A stretch of 64,000 nucleotides of DNA. It comes from Steinernema hermaphroditum. Taxonomy: Eukaryota > Nematoda > Chromadorea > Rhabditida > Steinernematidae. Below, piece after piece: positions 49,332-60,966 of this stretch (position 1 is the first letter of the stretch; every line of letters starts with the position of its first letter). The DNA is taken from contig CM059622.1 in NCBI GenBank assembly GCA_030435675.1, positions 16,430,001-16,494,000 of the forward strand, given 5' to 3'. The notes under the pieces are model-generated. The model saw only the letters and a list, made by a program, of their open reading frames with translations. It did no database searches and had not been told where the DNA came from. The position numbers and the translations under genes are program-made.

Positions 49332-50283
49332 AATATTTTACAGGCAGTGGGGTTCATTTATAGCGAATAAAGATGTAGTGCGTGTTTTTTTCTCAAATGT
49401 GTCCATAACAGTCCTTACGAGGGGAACCAGCCAGCTGAAACTTCGCCGATGAGAGCCAGAGATCAGAGGGGGTAGGAGCAGAGCTGCTTATACCAAGAGG
49501 CAATCAACACAAAATCATGGACTTCTGGGCGACAACTACCGTAGCCGCTAATAATCGGCCTGAGGTCCGCGAGCTTCTTCCCATTCCGGGCAGCATGACC
49601 GTAGAGTGTGAAATGGTCAGTCACCCGAGCCGGCTTACCTCCGTTTCAGTTTTCATCTCTGCTCGCGAGTGATTATGGCACTGATCTGTAGTACTGATCA
49701 TTCCTTTTGCATCGAGTCCGAGTCGAATTCGGAGTTCACCCTCCCCGGACTCGAAGTCCAAACGGAGGAGGGCTCGATTCTCGGAACGATTAACACTGGA
49801 AACGATGACGAGTAAACGGTAGAACAAGGAAAACCGTCCACACAGTGTCCTCATGGCAAAATTTCAGAATTTTCGTGGTGGGACCAAGGCTACTCTCGTC
49901 TCACTCGACCATTTGTCGAGAGTCGATAATCGAAAGTCGAGAGGCCAAGAAGCCCCTCGAGGGTCGAGAATGTACACGGCCCTGATCTGTACGTCTCGGT
50001 GAACGTTTGAACCTTTGCGAACATTGCTACCTCCCCAAGGGATCGTACCCAAAGCGCACGGAGACGACTTCTAAAAATACCATCTGATTGTAACGAATGC
50101 GCGGAAACACAAATGTAATTAACCCATCAGACTTTGAACGATCAGCGGAGAGCACAAAGGGCGGATAAAAGGAAAAAGTTTCATTCTCGGTCATTCTCGC
50201 GCGACACCATCAAGAGAAAACAAAAGTGAAGAGATCGTTCGCTTCAGCTCGTCACGCTCCTTCAACGCTCGGCCGCGACGGTT
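49332..50283. other. Intergenic, one weak minus-strand frame
   Basis: A minus-strand frame at 49854-49621 begins MRTLCGRFSLFYRLLVIVSS, which looks like a signal peptide, and meets a GAG/GTAAGCC donor near 49641, but I cannot find a convincing second exon. I leave it uncalled. Otherwise this is the 3' UTR of the PROPPIN gene and the promoter of the secreted gene at 50284. Confidence 0.3.
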
Positions 50284-51240
50284 ATGACCCGGATCAGCAC
50301 GTTTGTTACTTTCGCTTTGATCTGTGCCTATACAAATGGTATGTCCACCTGTCCTCGAACACCCTTGTCATGCACGATTTCAGCGCAACTCAGAAGTAGG
50401 CCCCGAGGACTGGGCATCATTAAGCTGCCGACGGGAATGACAGATGAACGCAGTAGTATGTTCTTCCCGGGGCTCTACATCGCCGGAGACAAGGCGGCAC
50501 TGCGACCTCAAACGGTTCCCGACATCCATTTGCCTGGACAGGCCGCCCATTTCACTGGAAAAACAGCTTTCAATCCGTTCACTCACGCCGTAGGAGCAAC
50601 GTATACTGAGGATCTTGTCGATTCTTGGGGCGCTGGATTCGCCGTCAATGTATGTCTTGCCCTTACTGTCGTCGCCGAAAAAGCCTGTTTAGGGCGTTAA
50701 CAACTATCTGCTGGATGTGAGACGCAACTTCGACGACTATGCAAATATGAAGTACGACCGCAATGACGGTAGCTACCAACCTTTCATTTTGGGCTTTGCT
50801 GTCGGCGCTGAGTTCGACGGTCTTGGAACGGACAAACTGCCAAATGTCAATGGCAAAGATCACCCTTTCAAGACTTTCAGTCCTGGAAAGAAAATTAAAG
50901 AACTCGGAGGTTAGTCATACGGTATCTTCTTGACAACTCCAAGTCTCTAGGTTCCGTGAATATCCCAATCTTGGGCGTTAACGAAATTTTCGATCTCGAC
51001 GGCCATTTCATGACAAAAGGAAACGGAGGAGGTATCCTGAACAGTCATCTTGATTTCCCGCTGACCCTTGCCGACCCGCACGAGCGATTCCCTGCCTCTA
51101 TCACCTATCTCAACTATATGGCTGACAGACTCATGCACTACGGACATGTTGTACCGAACGTTAATCTCTTTGGCATGGGTCGCGACAAGGTTATGGAGCG
51201 CCTGACTCAGAACAAGCTCAATCCAACGCTGGTCGGATAA
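50284..51240 (+). CDS. Secreted protein, family not recognised
   Basis: Four exons (50284-50338, 50384-50649, 50693-50909, 50951-51240) join in consistent phase into 275 residues. The start is a signal peptide (MTRISTFVTFALICAYTNG, cleaved near residue 18-20). The mature protein is largely hydrophilic with few cysteines, and contains Gly/Asn/Asp-rich strings (FDLDGHFMTKGNGGG, ADPHERFPASITYLNYMADR). I see no transmembrane segment and no known catalytic motif. It sits between two convergent PROPPIN genes but is unrelated to them. Introns of 41-45 bp and a poly(A) signal near 51291 support a real gene. Confidence 0.75.
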
Positions 51241-52156
51241 CAAAGTCTAGCAAAATTATTACTATTACTTATTAGCACCAAAGACAAAGAATAATAAACT
51301 TTTGTAAGCTATTGTTAATTGAAAGACACTCCAGATGATGCCAAAAGGAGCCGTCTGTTATAGAACATAAATTGAATTATGGGCTCAGCTATGCTACCAT
51401 ATTGCAGTCCATCTTTCACTAATTGGTATCTGGCACATTGACGAGCATAGGATGAGGTGTGGATCGGGAAATTTCTGGGTAATTTAGACTCACAATCTGT
51501 TGATAGCTGTCAAACTGTCTAGGTGAAATAAGCGGTACAGATAGAACTCAGTTTCAGACATCAAAGAAAGGTAGACCTGGCCACGAGACAGTGAAATTCG
51601 ACCTGAGATTGGATAAGCTGTAGACCTGGGAAGGGATGAACATGAATAATGAACATGGGTATAGAATGAGGCATGAATTAGAGACGGGGGATGGGGTATA
51701 ACATTGACTGCATTACCGGGCACTAGATGGTCCAAGCTCTGCAATATGAATCGTGGGTGGGATGATCCATGGGTCGACAATAGGTTGCGGTATGGACCGA
51801 GCATAGGAAAAGGTATTGAACGGGAAAAGATAAGACTTTGAATGGGGCAAAGATCCCGGAAAGGATGAGGAATTTTTACTAAACTAATGAAACAGAGATC
51901 AAGAATCATTCAAGCTTATTGAATATGTAACATGACTTTGAATTTTGGATTGTGGACGGTGAAGAGCCTAGGTCAATTCAGTCATAAGGGACAGTTGAAA
52001 CCGACAGTGAAAATTGGATCTCTTTTCATGGTGACAATATCGTCTTCAGCGTCTATGTGCCTTATAGGGCGTTGATTAAAGCTCATAAGAGAGGGGTCAT
52101 TCGTTTTTTATTCGATAGATATACACATTTGCAGTATGTTTCCCGTATTTGATTAG
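51241..52156. other. Intergenic, purine-rich
   Basis: About 51580-51870 is purine-rich on the plus strand with loose GGRATGAA repeats, similar in texture to 8880-9060. The antisense open frame of 139 codons is a product of that bias. No gene is seen. Confidence 0.35.
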
Positions 52157-53255
52157 CTAGCTATTAAGTGCGTGCTCTAAAATGCTTCTGCATTTCTCCT
52201 CAGCATTGTGTTCGTCGTATTGGAAGACCTGCAGTCGACCATCGGGGAAGAGAAGGAACACATGTAACTCGTCCATTACGCTAAATCATCCCAATTCATA
52301 GAGATTAGCAAGCAACAGGAACCTACTATTTGAGTGATATCCCCGTCTTCTCCATTGATCCCTCTATTCTGAAGGAGCCGACCGATGTGGGCCGATTGAA
52401 GGCCGACAGAGAAAACCACTTTTCGGTTATCGAGGAAATGGCCGACTTTTGGTTGCTCAATTTGAACAGGTGTACGGTACCCGTTTCACTGCTCGAACAC
52501 AGAAATGCGCTATCTGGAGAGAATGTGAGGGTGTGCACGAGGGCTTCTTTCATGAAACTTCGTTGGAAGTCATATAAAAGCGTTCCACTTTCCACGTCGG
52601 TTACGCGAAATACCGTACCCTTCTTGGAAGCACTGACAAGGAGCGATGCACCGGAGCTGAAGGCCAGCTTCACTACGGATGTTTCGTGGAGTTTGAGTGA
52701 CTTGAGACGTTTCATTTGGTTCACATCGAAGATGTTGACTTCTCCTTCCACAAAGGAAGGGTAGGCGATGAGAGATCGTTCCGGGTGGCCCATGTCGAAG
52801 GACGAAGCAGCAAAACATTCTAATTTGTGCAAGAATTTGAAGTTGTTCAGGCTGTACACGTTGATGGAGCTCTCTGTGGCGACGGCGAGGTGCTAAACAT
52901 CGTTTGGGGTAAATCAGGACTTTTTTGAGCTACTTACGAAGCGATTATGTTTAATTGACGCAATGGGCGAATCGAAGAAAACCGTCCTCTCCACACTCTC
53001 CTTCTTCAGACTGAAAAGGTCCAACTTCCGCGGATTCTCCCTCGAGACCACGAAGATCCTATCGCTGTTGAGCACCTGCTCTGCGATGAGAAGATTCTTG
53101 AAAAGAGCATTCTTGACACTCCAGGCTAAGCGAACGTTGAATCCCTCGATCGCGTAGATGGCTATCCGCTCCAATCTACTTATCACTATGAAAGAGGAGT
53201 CGGCGTTGAATGAAACGAGAGCGTCCGGCTCGTTTCGCTCCTCCAGTCGGGGCAT
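52157..53255 (-). CDS. PROPPIN beta-propeller paralogue 2
   Basis: This is a paralogue of the gene at 48079. Minus-strand exons 53255-52938, 52892-52327 and 52280-52157 give 335 residues when starting at MPRLEERNEP; an in-frame ATG 93 bp further upstream exists but its peptide does not align with the paralogue. Hallmark blades are SLLVSASKKGTVFRVTDVES and AFLCSSSETGTVHLFKLS. The FRRG position reads FQRS (LLYDFQRSFMKE), again with the first arginine and the glycine replaced. Both introns match paralogue 1 in position and phase (0 after the N-terminal blades, 2 before the last blade); the first intron of paralogue 1 is absent. Confidence 0.85.
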
Positions 53256-53940
53256 CGTGTCGAATCCGAGCGCTTTGAGGACCGTGTGACAAACAGGAAT
53301 GAAGTGATAGAGATCGCGATAGTACAGGAAATTCAGGAAGTCCATCAACCATGCGAAGGAGTCGCCCAGTGCGTCATCCCCGATCGTCCGTCATGTGACG
53401 AAGCATGAACGTATTTAAAGGCAAATACGAAGCGATGCTTTTGGACGTGCTTTGGCGATCGATTCCGATGCGCCTCGGGGCGTGGAACTGGAAAAGCCCT
53501 ATAGGAAATCAGCTGACTGGTTGCACATTAAATGCATCTCGACACGGGTATCGTGTTTTTAACCGTGTTCGCCAAATTTCGTCCCTGGACATCCTTGTTC
53601 AACCTCTAGTCGCGGAGCGACATCGAAAAAATCGAAGAAAACGGAGAAAACGGAGTTGTCTGCTCGAATGCTGTCTGGCTCCCTCGACGATTGCCCTTTG
53701 TCTGCTGTCTGGATTGCGATCGCAGCCACAATCAAACTGCCATTTCTGTCTGACTCTCGCCGCGACCGCCCTCTATTTTGCTGCGGATTTTCGTTTTTCG
53801 TTCGCTCATCCCGTTTTGCAGCGTTTTCTCGCATCGCTCTTCAGCAATTTAGCGTAGCCATGACATTGCATCGCGCTCCATCGCGTTTTGCCGTCCGTGG
53901 ATTGACTCAATCCACTTTTGTTTCAGTTACCAACGCTAAC
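53256..53940. other. Divergent promoter interval
   Basis: Lies between the PROPPIN 2 start and the zinc-finger gene. Long frames read through it on both strands (53405-54024 and 53834-53559) but are motif-free. TTTTGTTTCAG ending at 53927 is a good (trans-)splice acceptor 13 bp before the zinc-finger ATG. Confidence 0.4.
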
Positions 53941-55082
53941 ATGTGCCGTGGATCAACCGCTGTTGATACTGGAGCGTATTTCCTCCAGTGTGTCGCTGAG
54001 GTAGACACTTTGCTTCTTATCTGAAATTGAGCAGATTTTTGGGCTAAATTCAGTGTTTGTTTTCGGCGAATTCATCTGCTCATAAAGCGATCATTGATTT
54101 GCTTCAAACTTGTTGTAATTAAACCTACTCAAACTTGGTGTGATTAAACCTACCCAAACTTGGTGTGATTAAACCTAAACTGGCGACAGTGCAGAACTCT
54201 CTCAACTTGGGTAATTAAACCTATCCTCTCTCCTCGTTGTGATTGTTCTGCATTTGTTTCGCGAGTTTCTGCTTTCGTGTCCGTGCATATTTAACGCGTA
54301 CTCCTTTTCAGCTTGATGATACACCAACACCTCCACCGCGTAAAATCGACCTCCGTCAGTATCTCTCTGACGATGATGAGCCCGAATCTGTACCGACTCC
54401 TTACCAGCCCGTAGCTGAACCATCAGCGTCCCTGGCTGAACCATCTACCTCTGGTGTCAAAGGAGCAGATCATTACTTGGAGATCATGAAGTTGCCTAAT
54501 TTCGTTGAAAAGGTGTGGATTACGATTTTCGGGATTGTACTCATCTGGTCTCTTTTCAGTTGATGGAAGAAATGGCCCAGGAAGAAGCCGAGTTGGCAGA
54601 AGCAGATCAGCTGCTCGAGCAGTGCAAGAGGGATTACGAGGAGAGAGTACGCAACGACCACTCGCTACCTCCCTTGGATCAGATCCTCATCCCCAGCTCA
54701 CTCCAGAACCGTCTCAACAAAGTTGACAGCCAATGCATTGTATGCAAGCAAACCTTCGCAAGCCGAGGCACAATGATCAGGCATGTAGAACGCAAGCATC
54801 CTGAAAGGCTTGAAGAAGCGAAGCAAACTCGTGTCTTCAACCGTGATGTAAGTCATATCTCCGCTCAACTACTCACTTATCGTTCCCCTTTAGCCCTCAT
54901 TGAAGTTCCAGTGCGATAAGTGTGGAAAGGGCTTCGCCAGGAAGGATGGTCTCACTCAGCACCGCCGACGTCATCTCATGGAAAGGAATCACTCGTGTCC
55001 CTACTTCGATTGCCACAAGAGTTACCTGGAAGCCAGCGAATTGAGAAAACACGTGAAGCGCGTGCACAAAGCTAACATGTGA
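53941..55082 (+). CDS. C2H2 zinc-finger protein, three fingers
   Basis: Probably a nuclear nucleic-acid-binding protein. Exons 53941-54000, 54312-54512, 54560-54847 and 54894-55082 join in phase 0 throughout to 245 residues. The N-terminal third is acidic and proline/serine rich (DDTPTPPPRKID, YLSDDDEPES), then comes a glutamate-rich coiled-coil-like helix (MEEMAQEEAELAEADQLLEQ). The three C2H2 fingers are CIVC...HVERKH, CDKCGKGFARKDGLTQHRRRH and CPYFDCHKSY...HVKRVH. I chose the ATG at 53941 because a strong acceptor lies 13 bp upstream; an in-frame ATG at 53860 would add 27 residues. Intron 1 carries a tandem repeat at 54106-54222. Confidence 0.8.
54106..54222 (+). repeat. 25-bp tandem repeat in intron
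   Basis: Unit CAAACTTGGTGTGATTAAAC then CTACC is repeated about four times with small changes (TTGTTGTAATTAAACCTACT, TTGGTGTGATTAAACCTACC, TTGGTGTGATTAAACCTAAA, TTGGGTAATTAAACCTATCC). It is intronic to the zinc-finger gene. Confidence 0.65.
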
Positions 55083-55533
55083 TAGAAACATCCAGTAGTT
55101 GTTGTACATAGTTTTCTCTGAAAATTTTATTTTTTCCATATGTGTTTGTTGCATTTGCGGGTTTGGGGGTTGAGGGCTGTCTGAGACCACCTGTCTCAAT
55201 GTTTTAGACGGTGGTGCGAGTGTTGTCTTCGTCGCAGATTCCATCCGTTATGCAGAGTTTCAGCTAGACCTCAGGCGTCAGTACTCGTGGACGGTGTGAC
55301 TGTCTGCAGATGGCTCTCTCCGGACTGTGGACTCAGCTTGTGTGGAGTCCAAGAGAACAGACAATTCTCCACTTAGACACTCTAGCTCCGTCTATGGACA
55401 ACGGTGTACTGATGGACCTTCTCTGACTCTCTGTTTTAGGGCTCCGGCATCAATGGTATCTAGCTTGTTCTACTCTAACACCAATGCGCCTTTTAATACG
55501 GTATCACAAGACCAACAATGAACAACAGCCCAA
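55083..55533. other. Convergent 3' interval
   Basis: Lies between the zinc-finger stop and the Prp4 stop. It contains AGACAGT/ACTGTCT-rich sequence (55290-55440) resembling the tandem repeat at 57380-57700. No gene is seen. Confidence 0.4.
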
Positions 55534-57220
55534 TCATTCCTTCTTTGTCCACAACTTCATCGTTCTGTCGTGCGCGACGCTGGCCAACCAATTGCCACAA
55601 GGTGATACGTCCACCGCCATGATCTTCGTCTCGTGTCCATTGAAGGTACGCAACGGCTGCCATCCGGTTGTCGACCAGATCTTGATGGTTTGGTCGAACG
55701 ACGATGTAGCCATGAACTCGCCGGTCTTGTCGATCTTCAGGCGTGAGACTACGCTGGCGTGCGCGGCGATCGTGTAGTTGCAGCGACGCATCCGCAGATC
55801 CCACACTTTACACGTGTTGTCCATGCTGCCGGTGATCATATTGTAGCCGTTCGGATGCCATCCCACGGTGTTGATTTCCTTCTGGTGTCCTTCCAGGAAC
55901 ATGACATGTCGTCCGGTGCGCAGATCCCAAACGCGCCCGTAGCAGTCCCATCCTCTGAATAATTTTCGGTTAGGGCTGTGTTTGGTGTTGAAGCAATCTT
56001 ACCCAGAAAGAGCTAGAGATCCATCAATTTGGAAGTCGACATCAAACACAGCCTTTGAGTGACCTTCTTGGAATAACAGCTCTTGGCAGGTCTCGACGTC
56101 CGTTAGTCGCCACGATGCGTCGAAACTGAAAAAGTGCAAGCGTTAGCGAAAGGCGTCCCACAGAATTAGAGCATGAAATGCGGAAGATTTGAAAACATCT
56201 TACCAGCTAGAGGCCAAATATCGGCCAGACGGATGGAACGCGATGCGCGAAATGCGAATATTCGTTGAGGGGAAAGACGCCAGCGGCTGTATATTCTCCA
56301 AATTCCATAAATGCACAATGCCGTCATGTCCGCAAGAGGCTGCATGCAATTCATGAGGTTTTTGGTCTATGTAAGCATTTGGATGAAACCTTGCACATCC
56401 GGCTTGAGTTTCGTGTCCTTGGAACTGAATTTCCTTGTGACAGTCTTCGACACTCCAAATGGCGATCATTCCAGACCATCCTGCGGTGACAATGTGCTTC
56501 GAGTCTGGAGAGAACTCGCAGAATGCGCCTGGCCGGAGAGGGTCAATAACCTAAAATGGAAGATTTAAACACTGACAAGACCACCGGTTGCTATATTGTC
56601 TATTCCAAGATGGTATGAAACCACAAACTGTATGTCTAACTCCCTACTGTCTTACCTGAGATCCGTAAATATCGATAGACTGAATCTTTCGGTGCATTTC
56701 CTGCTGCAGCAACGCCTTCTCATGCGACAGATTCGAGGCCTTTTTCGCTCGCGCCTCATCCAATCGCGCTCTGGCGCGAGGCAAACTGTAGTCGGCGATA
56801 TAGATTCGGCACTCTCTCAGCGCGTCTCCACATGACGCCTTGTGGTACCACGTTTCCTGATCTTCTTCCTGGCTCTGCTGACGTTTCGCCATTTCACTGT
56901 GAAGCAGGCTGGTAACGTCGTTCTCGTCCATCGTCGACAGGATGGCGCGGAGACGCTCGCTTCTGCTGTACGCATCTTCACCGAACAAAGCTAAAATTCA
57001 AACCATAGGTAAATTGAAGTCATGAAGAAGACAACTTACAAATTGGATGACTGATTTTTCTGAGAAGCATCTTCACTTGATAAACATCAGTGGGCAAGAT
57101 GAGGTTTCGCGCCCTCTTCCTTCGGTCGAATTCGCGCATCACGGCCTTCTCATGTGGATTCTCAAGAGTTGAGTAGTCCAACGCTGGACGTTTTGCTGGA
57201 GGCGCGCCGTTCGTGCTCAT
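55534..57220 (-). CDS. prp-4: U4/U6 snRNP protein Prp4
   Basis: Prp4 (PRPF4/60K) is a WD40 component of the U4/U6.U5 tri-snRNP, needed for pre-mRNA splicing. Exons 57220-57040, 56990-56656, 56550-56204, 56125-56003 and 55954-55534 give 468 residues. The N-terminal PRP4/SFM segment reads LPTDVYQVKMLLRKISHPIS followed by LFGEDAYSRSERLRAIL, the diagnostic 'LFGE...R..RLR' motif. A helical linker follows, then seven WD repeats, including GRVWDLRTGRHVMFLEGHQK and DNTCKVWDLRMRRCNYTI. The ATG is preceded directly by TTCCTTGCAG, so trans-splicing would leave no 5' UTR. The gene is complete and well conserved. Confidence 0.95.
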
Positions 57221-58032
57221 CTGCAAGGAAAAAACTCAAAATTAAGCATGAAATTATAGCCAATACACGATCCTCGAATCGGTGAAAGAGCTCTGGTACG
57301 TGTGAACATGAAATATACCGGATTGAACGGCAAAAATGCGATGCTAGATGACATAACGAGCACGACGGATGAGCACGAATTCAGACTATCATACAGTAGA
57401 CAACCATCTATCGGGCTGTCTTCCTGTCTTTTCGGTGTCTACTGTCTAACTCTAAATTCAGACTAGACTGTTCCCAGTCGACCTCAGACAGTACAGACGA
57501 GTGGGCAGATAAAAAAATGGAATCTGTAATTACCGCACACAGCAAAATCAGGCTATGAGACAGTAGACAATCATCTATCAGTCTGTCTTCCTGTCTATTC
57601 GGTATCTACTTGAGATTCAGACTAGCCTATGCCCAGCACCTCAGACTGTAGACGAGAGCAAAAAACCGCGGAATCTGAAATTACCACACGCGGTGAATTG
57701 TGCACATAGGGTATTCGTTGTGGGACCGGGACCTCAACAAGGGGCATCTTTCTCGACAATTTTTGTCATGTTTTCGCTTACACTTTCGCTTACACTTTCA
57801 CTTTCCTAGGCATGTGCTTACATGAAAAACGAGTGAGTGGACCGAGGGGACCTACCCGATCGTAAATGAAAGACTCCCAAAAGCCAAGAAACACGCAAAA
57901 AGACAAAGACAAATAGGTATTCTCATCACCGCTTTCAAACAGTCATATGGATTACGTATGGCTAGACCACTTGCACAACATTTATTTGAACTGCACACGA
58001 CCGGAATAAAGTTACGAATATAGATGATCTTT
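57221..58032. other. Intergenic with tandem duplication
   Basis: Separates RPB3 and Prp4, which run in the same direction. The 0.8-kb gap and the repeat in it (57380-57700) argue against an operon. Confidence 0.4.
57380..57700. repeat. Two tandem copies of a ~170-bp unit
   Basis: ACAGTAGACAACCATCTATC (57392) recurs at about 57562, and the following TGTCTTCCTGTCT, TTCAGACTAG, CCCAGYMSACCTCAGAC, GACGAG, GGAATCTG and AATTACCRCACAC blocks recur in order. The period is about 165-170 bp; identity is moderate. Confidence 0.6.
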
Positions 58033-58958
58033 TCAGTGAGATGAGTGTACGCCTTGAGCAACGAGCTCCGACTGGAGCATCGTCTGCAACGACGTCAACT
58101 TCTTCTTAAGCACGTTCACTCCACTCAGCACGATGCTTTCTGCCTTCAGCGCGCCAGTCGACTCGATGCCGAACCAGAACTTGTTCGGCTTTCCCATGGC
58201 GTCGTAGGGCGCTTCATACTCGTCCTCGTCGAGCGTGGAGAACTCGCTCTTCGGCCACTCTTCCGGTTTCATGTAGACGGTGTGGCGGAACGCGTTGTCC
58301 GGATCATAGTTGAAGCTCACCTGCGAGCAGGGGTTCCATTTGGCGTGCTCCTTGCCGAATCCCTACGAAAAGTACTGTATTGGTGATCAAACGCGACTGA
58401 TACTGTACCTTCTTAGCGAAGCACCTCATTCTGACCTCTTGTCCCTTGCGAAGCTTGACGATCAGAATGTCCTGCGAGTCACTTTCGTTGTTCAGTCCCA
58501 CCTGACGAAGACCGTCGCCACAAGCGGGCACGACCATGGGGTTCTTGGATTCCATGTCCTTGGAGACGACGGATCTCGTCGCCTCGTCGTCGCAGCGGAC
58601 GTTTAGCAGAAACTCCACGGAGCACTCGTGACAGAACGCCGTGCAAGTGCACTCGCGACTGTACTGCATACGGTCGACGATGTCGTTCGACGTCAATGGA
58701 ATGAGACCCATGCGGTGGGCGAGGAACTCGTCGTGCAGGACGCTAGTGTTCACCTCGATCTGTACCCAGTCGATGGCTGAAGGAGAAATTGGGATACGGT
58801 GGTGGTGAAAGAGGTCGCTTACCCAGTGTGGGGACCTCGGCGATGAAGACGCGTCGGAGTGCGTTGGCCACGCTCAGGTCGGTGTCTTCGAGGATGAATT
58901 TGACTTCTTCATCGCTTAATGAGGTGATGGTGACCTGAGGCTGGTTGGCATAGGGCAT
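58033..58958 (-). CDS. rpb-3: RNA polymerase II subunit RPB3
   Basis: RPB3 pairs with RPB11 as the alpha-like assembly platform of RNA polymerase II. Exons 58958-58823, 58776-58409 and 58362-58033 give 277 residues, matching the usual ~275. The alpha-motif [31 protein letters not shown] and the zinc site [14 protein letters not shown]...C are all present, in the order typical of RPB3 rather than of the larger Pol I/III AC40 subunit. The C-terminal dimerisation domain ([17 protein letters not shown]) is complete. Codon use is strongly C/G-ending, as expected for a core gene. Confidence 0.95.
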
Positions 58959-59586
58959 GTTGTGGCGACGGTGAACAGTTTGAGATCAGATGAAACGATC
59001 TGAAGAAGGCATTTATATCGTTTTGGTATGGAAAGGCGATGCGAAGGGGAGGAGAAATGCATTGCTTTACGCAGTGTGGAAAGCAGGAATACATGTGCCA
59101 TTGGTTGAATTGTTTGACGATAACAAAGCCAAACTCACGACTAAAACGTTGCCTGTCCAAAACACGAAATTTTGAGCTAAGAGGACCCTTTAATATGCTA
59201 GGAACTCTGAGACATCGATAATTTTTCAATGGATATGACAGAGTTATTATTGAAAATGTTGAATATACAGATTAGTTAACTAATACTCAATCCTCAACAC
59301 ATCAAGAACTCAAAAACAACGTGCAAGGATCGATAGAAGCTGTGCGCAGGGCTCACTTCCATAAATTCGAATTATATTCACACTTCTTCCGCGCATTACT
59401 ACTCAGGCATATCGTGGTGGGATATCGGTTGCCAATGTCGTTCACTATGGTGATTGGGATTCGTGTGTGAAAGTCTATCTCAAACGAATAAGAATCAGTG
59501 TTAGACAAAGAATGATTATTCCAGATTTGGATGTTCAACTTGAAATTATCACTCTCATATCAGATGCAGTGTCAAAGAAGATAAGC
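58959..59586. other. Intergenic
   Basis: Upstream region of RPB3. No supported gene, and nothing repeated that I recognise. Confidence 0.4.
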
Positions 59587-59658
59587 GCGTCTGTGGTGTA
59601 ATGGTCAGCATGGTTGCCTTCCAAGCAATCGACAGGGGTTCGATTCCCCTCAGACGCA
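59587..59658 (+). tRNA. tRNA-Gly (anticodon TCC)
   Basis: GCGTCTG pairs with CAGACGC in a 7-bp acceptor stem, followed by discriminator A. The D arm carries the A box TGGTGTAATGG, the anticodon loop is CTTCCAA (anticodon TCC), and the T arm has GGTTCGATTCC. A T-run terminator (CTTTTTTC) follows within 10 bp. There is no intron. Confidence 0.95.
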
Positions 59659-60152
59659 TAACTTTTTTCAATTGCTAGCTATTATTTCATTTCGATTTTC
59701 CCCTAAATGAAGCATTCCTTAATATGTACCAAAAGGAATCCGAGCTGACTCTGGATCAGATCGGCGCAGGTGGCATCTCTGAGGAGCATCACTGTTATTG
59801 TAAACAGGGAAGTGAATCACAGCTCTATTTCTTTCATTGTGTTTGTTTCTAGTTGTTTGAACACTTATGACGGAAGGGAATCACACGATGCGGAAATAAA
59901 TATGTTACCGAGGATTTTGTAACTGCAAACAATAAATAACAGAGGCCAAAGTCTGTCACCACACAGAGCTGCCATCGAATAAGGTTATGAGTAATATCCT
60001 ATAAAAACCGACGATCTTCGTAACTTAAACAATAACCATCAAATACGGCGAACTCGGGACTTTTTATACGTTCTCGTTTAGTTTGTTAACTTTATTGAAA
60101 GGATTCATACATGGGGGAATAACTTGAGTTTGTGTATTGAGTCTCACTACAT
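59659..60152. other. Intergenic, nothing recognised
   Basis: Contains the tRNA terminator at its left edge and the 3' flank of the secreted gene at its right edge. No other feature is seen. Confidence 0.4.
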
Positions 60153-60966
60153 TCACTTCAACTCCGTTAAGTCATTGTTCGCTGCGTCGAGGAGGAACGT
60201 ACACAAGAATGGCTTTTCACCTTCGACAGTGCAGTCAATAGCACCCTCGGGATACTTGAACGTTCTGTCCTCCTCTGCAATTTCGAATAGTTCTAAACGA
60301 TTCAGTGTACAAGGCCTGACCTGACAGTCCGACTCACGTTCAAGTTGCGACGATAGCTTAGGAAAGATCTGTTCCAAGTCGTCTTTGTTCTCCTTCGGCC
60401 AGGAGAGGTAGTAGTTGATGATGATTTTGCCGACTTTCATCTGGCTCTTTTTGATGTGATTCACAAGGAAGAAGATCTGAACAGATCTTACACCTACGCA
60501 TACTATGATACATGTCAGATCTACGTTGATGATTCGAGCCTTCGTGGAAGTGAAAAGTTTTTGGAGGCGACGAAGAAGACCGATGCCAGCGATCTCTAAG
60601 CGCTTGTAGAGCTCCGGGTGAACCGCTTTGAGCATCCTCGCTTTAAGAAGCGCACCGCTCATATCACCCATATCGGCATTAGCCCTCATCGTGTTGATCA
60701 TCTTTAGCGGTTCGTAATCATCAACAGTGAGCTAAGGCAAGAGCAACATCGTCAATATAAACATCACCTACCGATTTCATTAATTTATAGATCTCCTTGG
60801 GAATGATAACATCCTTATAGTCGTCAAGTACGCTCTGTACCTTCCTCAAGTACTTCTCAAAGTTCTCCTTTGAGGAGAAGGCCGGATCGTCCAAATTATA
60901 AAGCGTGGAGATAGGCGCGGCGACGGAGACGCCGACCAAAACGATCAGTAGGATGATCGTCTTCAT
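60153..60966 (-). CDS. Secreted protein A, paralogue pair of unknown family
   Basis: Exons 60966-60772, 60731-60525, 60476-60338 and 60292-60153 join in phases 0, 0 and 1 into 226 residues. MKTIILLIVLVGVSVAAPIS is a signal peptide; an in-frame upstream ATG would lengthen it without reason. The mature protein is mostly helical with two late cysteines (AIDC...FLC). The core NYYLSWPKENKDDLEQIFPKL is shared with the gene at 61240. It may be a small secreted carrier or an effector-like protein; I do not recognise the family. The introns are 40-49 bp. Confidence 0.8.

Noticed and set aside
49621..49854. Minus-strand secreted gene starting MRTLCGRFSLF
   Set aside because: Signal-like start and a donor site exist, but no second exon in a compatible phase could be found.
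58033..58958. Pol I/III subunit AC40 instead of RPB3
   Set aside because: Length and the CxCxxxCxxC zinc site order match RPB3; AC40 is longer and differs there.
55534..58958. RPB3-Prp4 operon
   Set aside because: Same strand, but separated by about 0.8 kb containing tandem repeats, whereas nematode operon gaps are usually around 100 bp.
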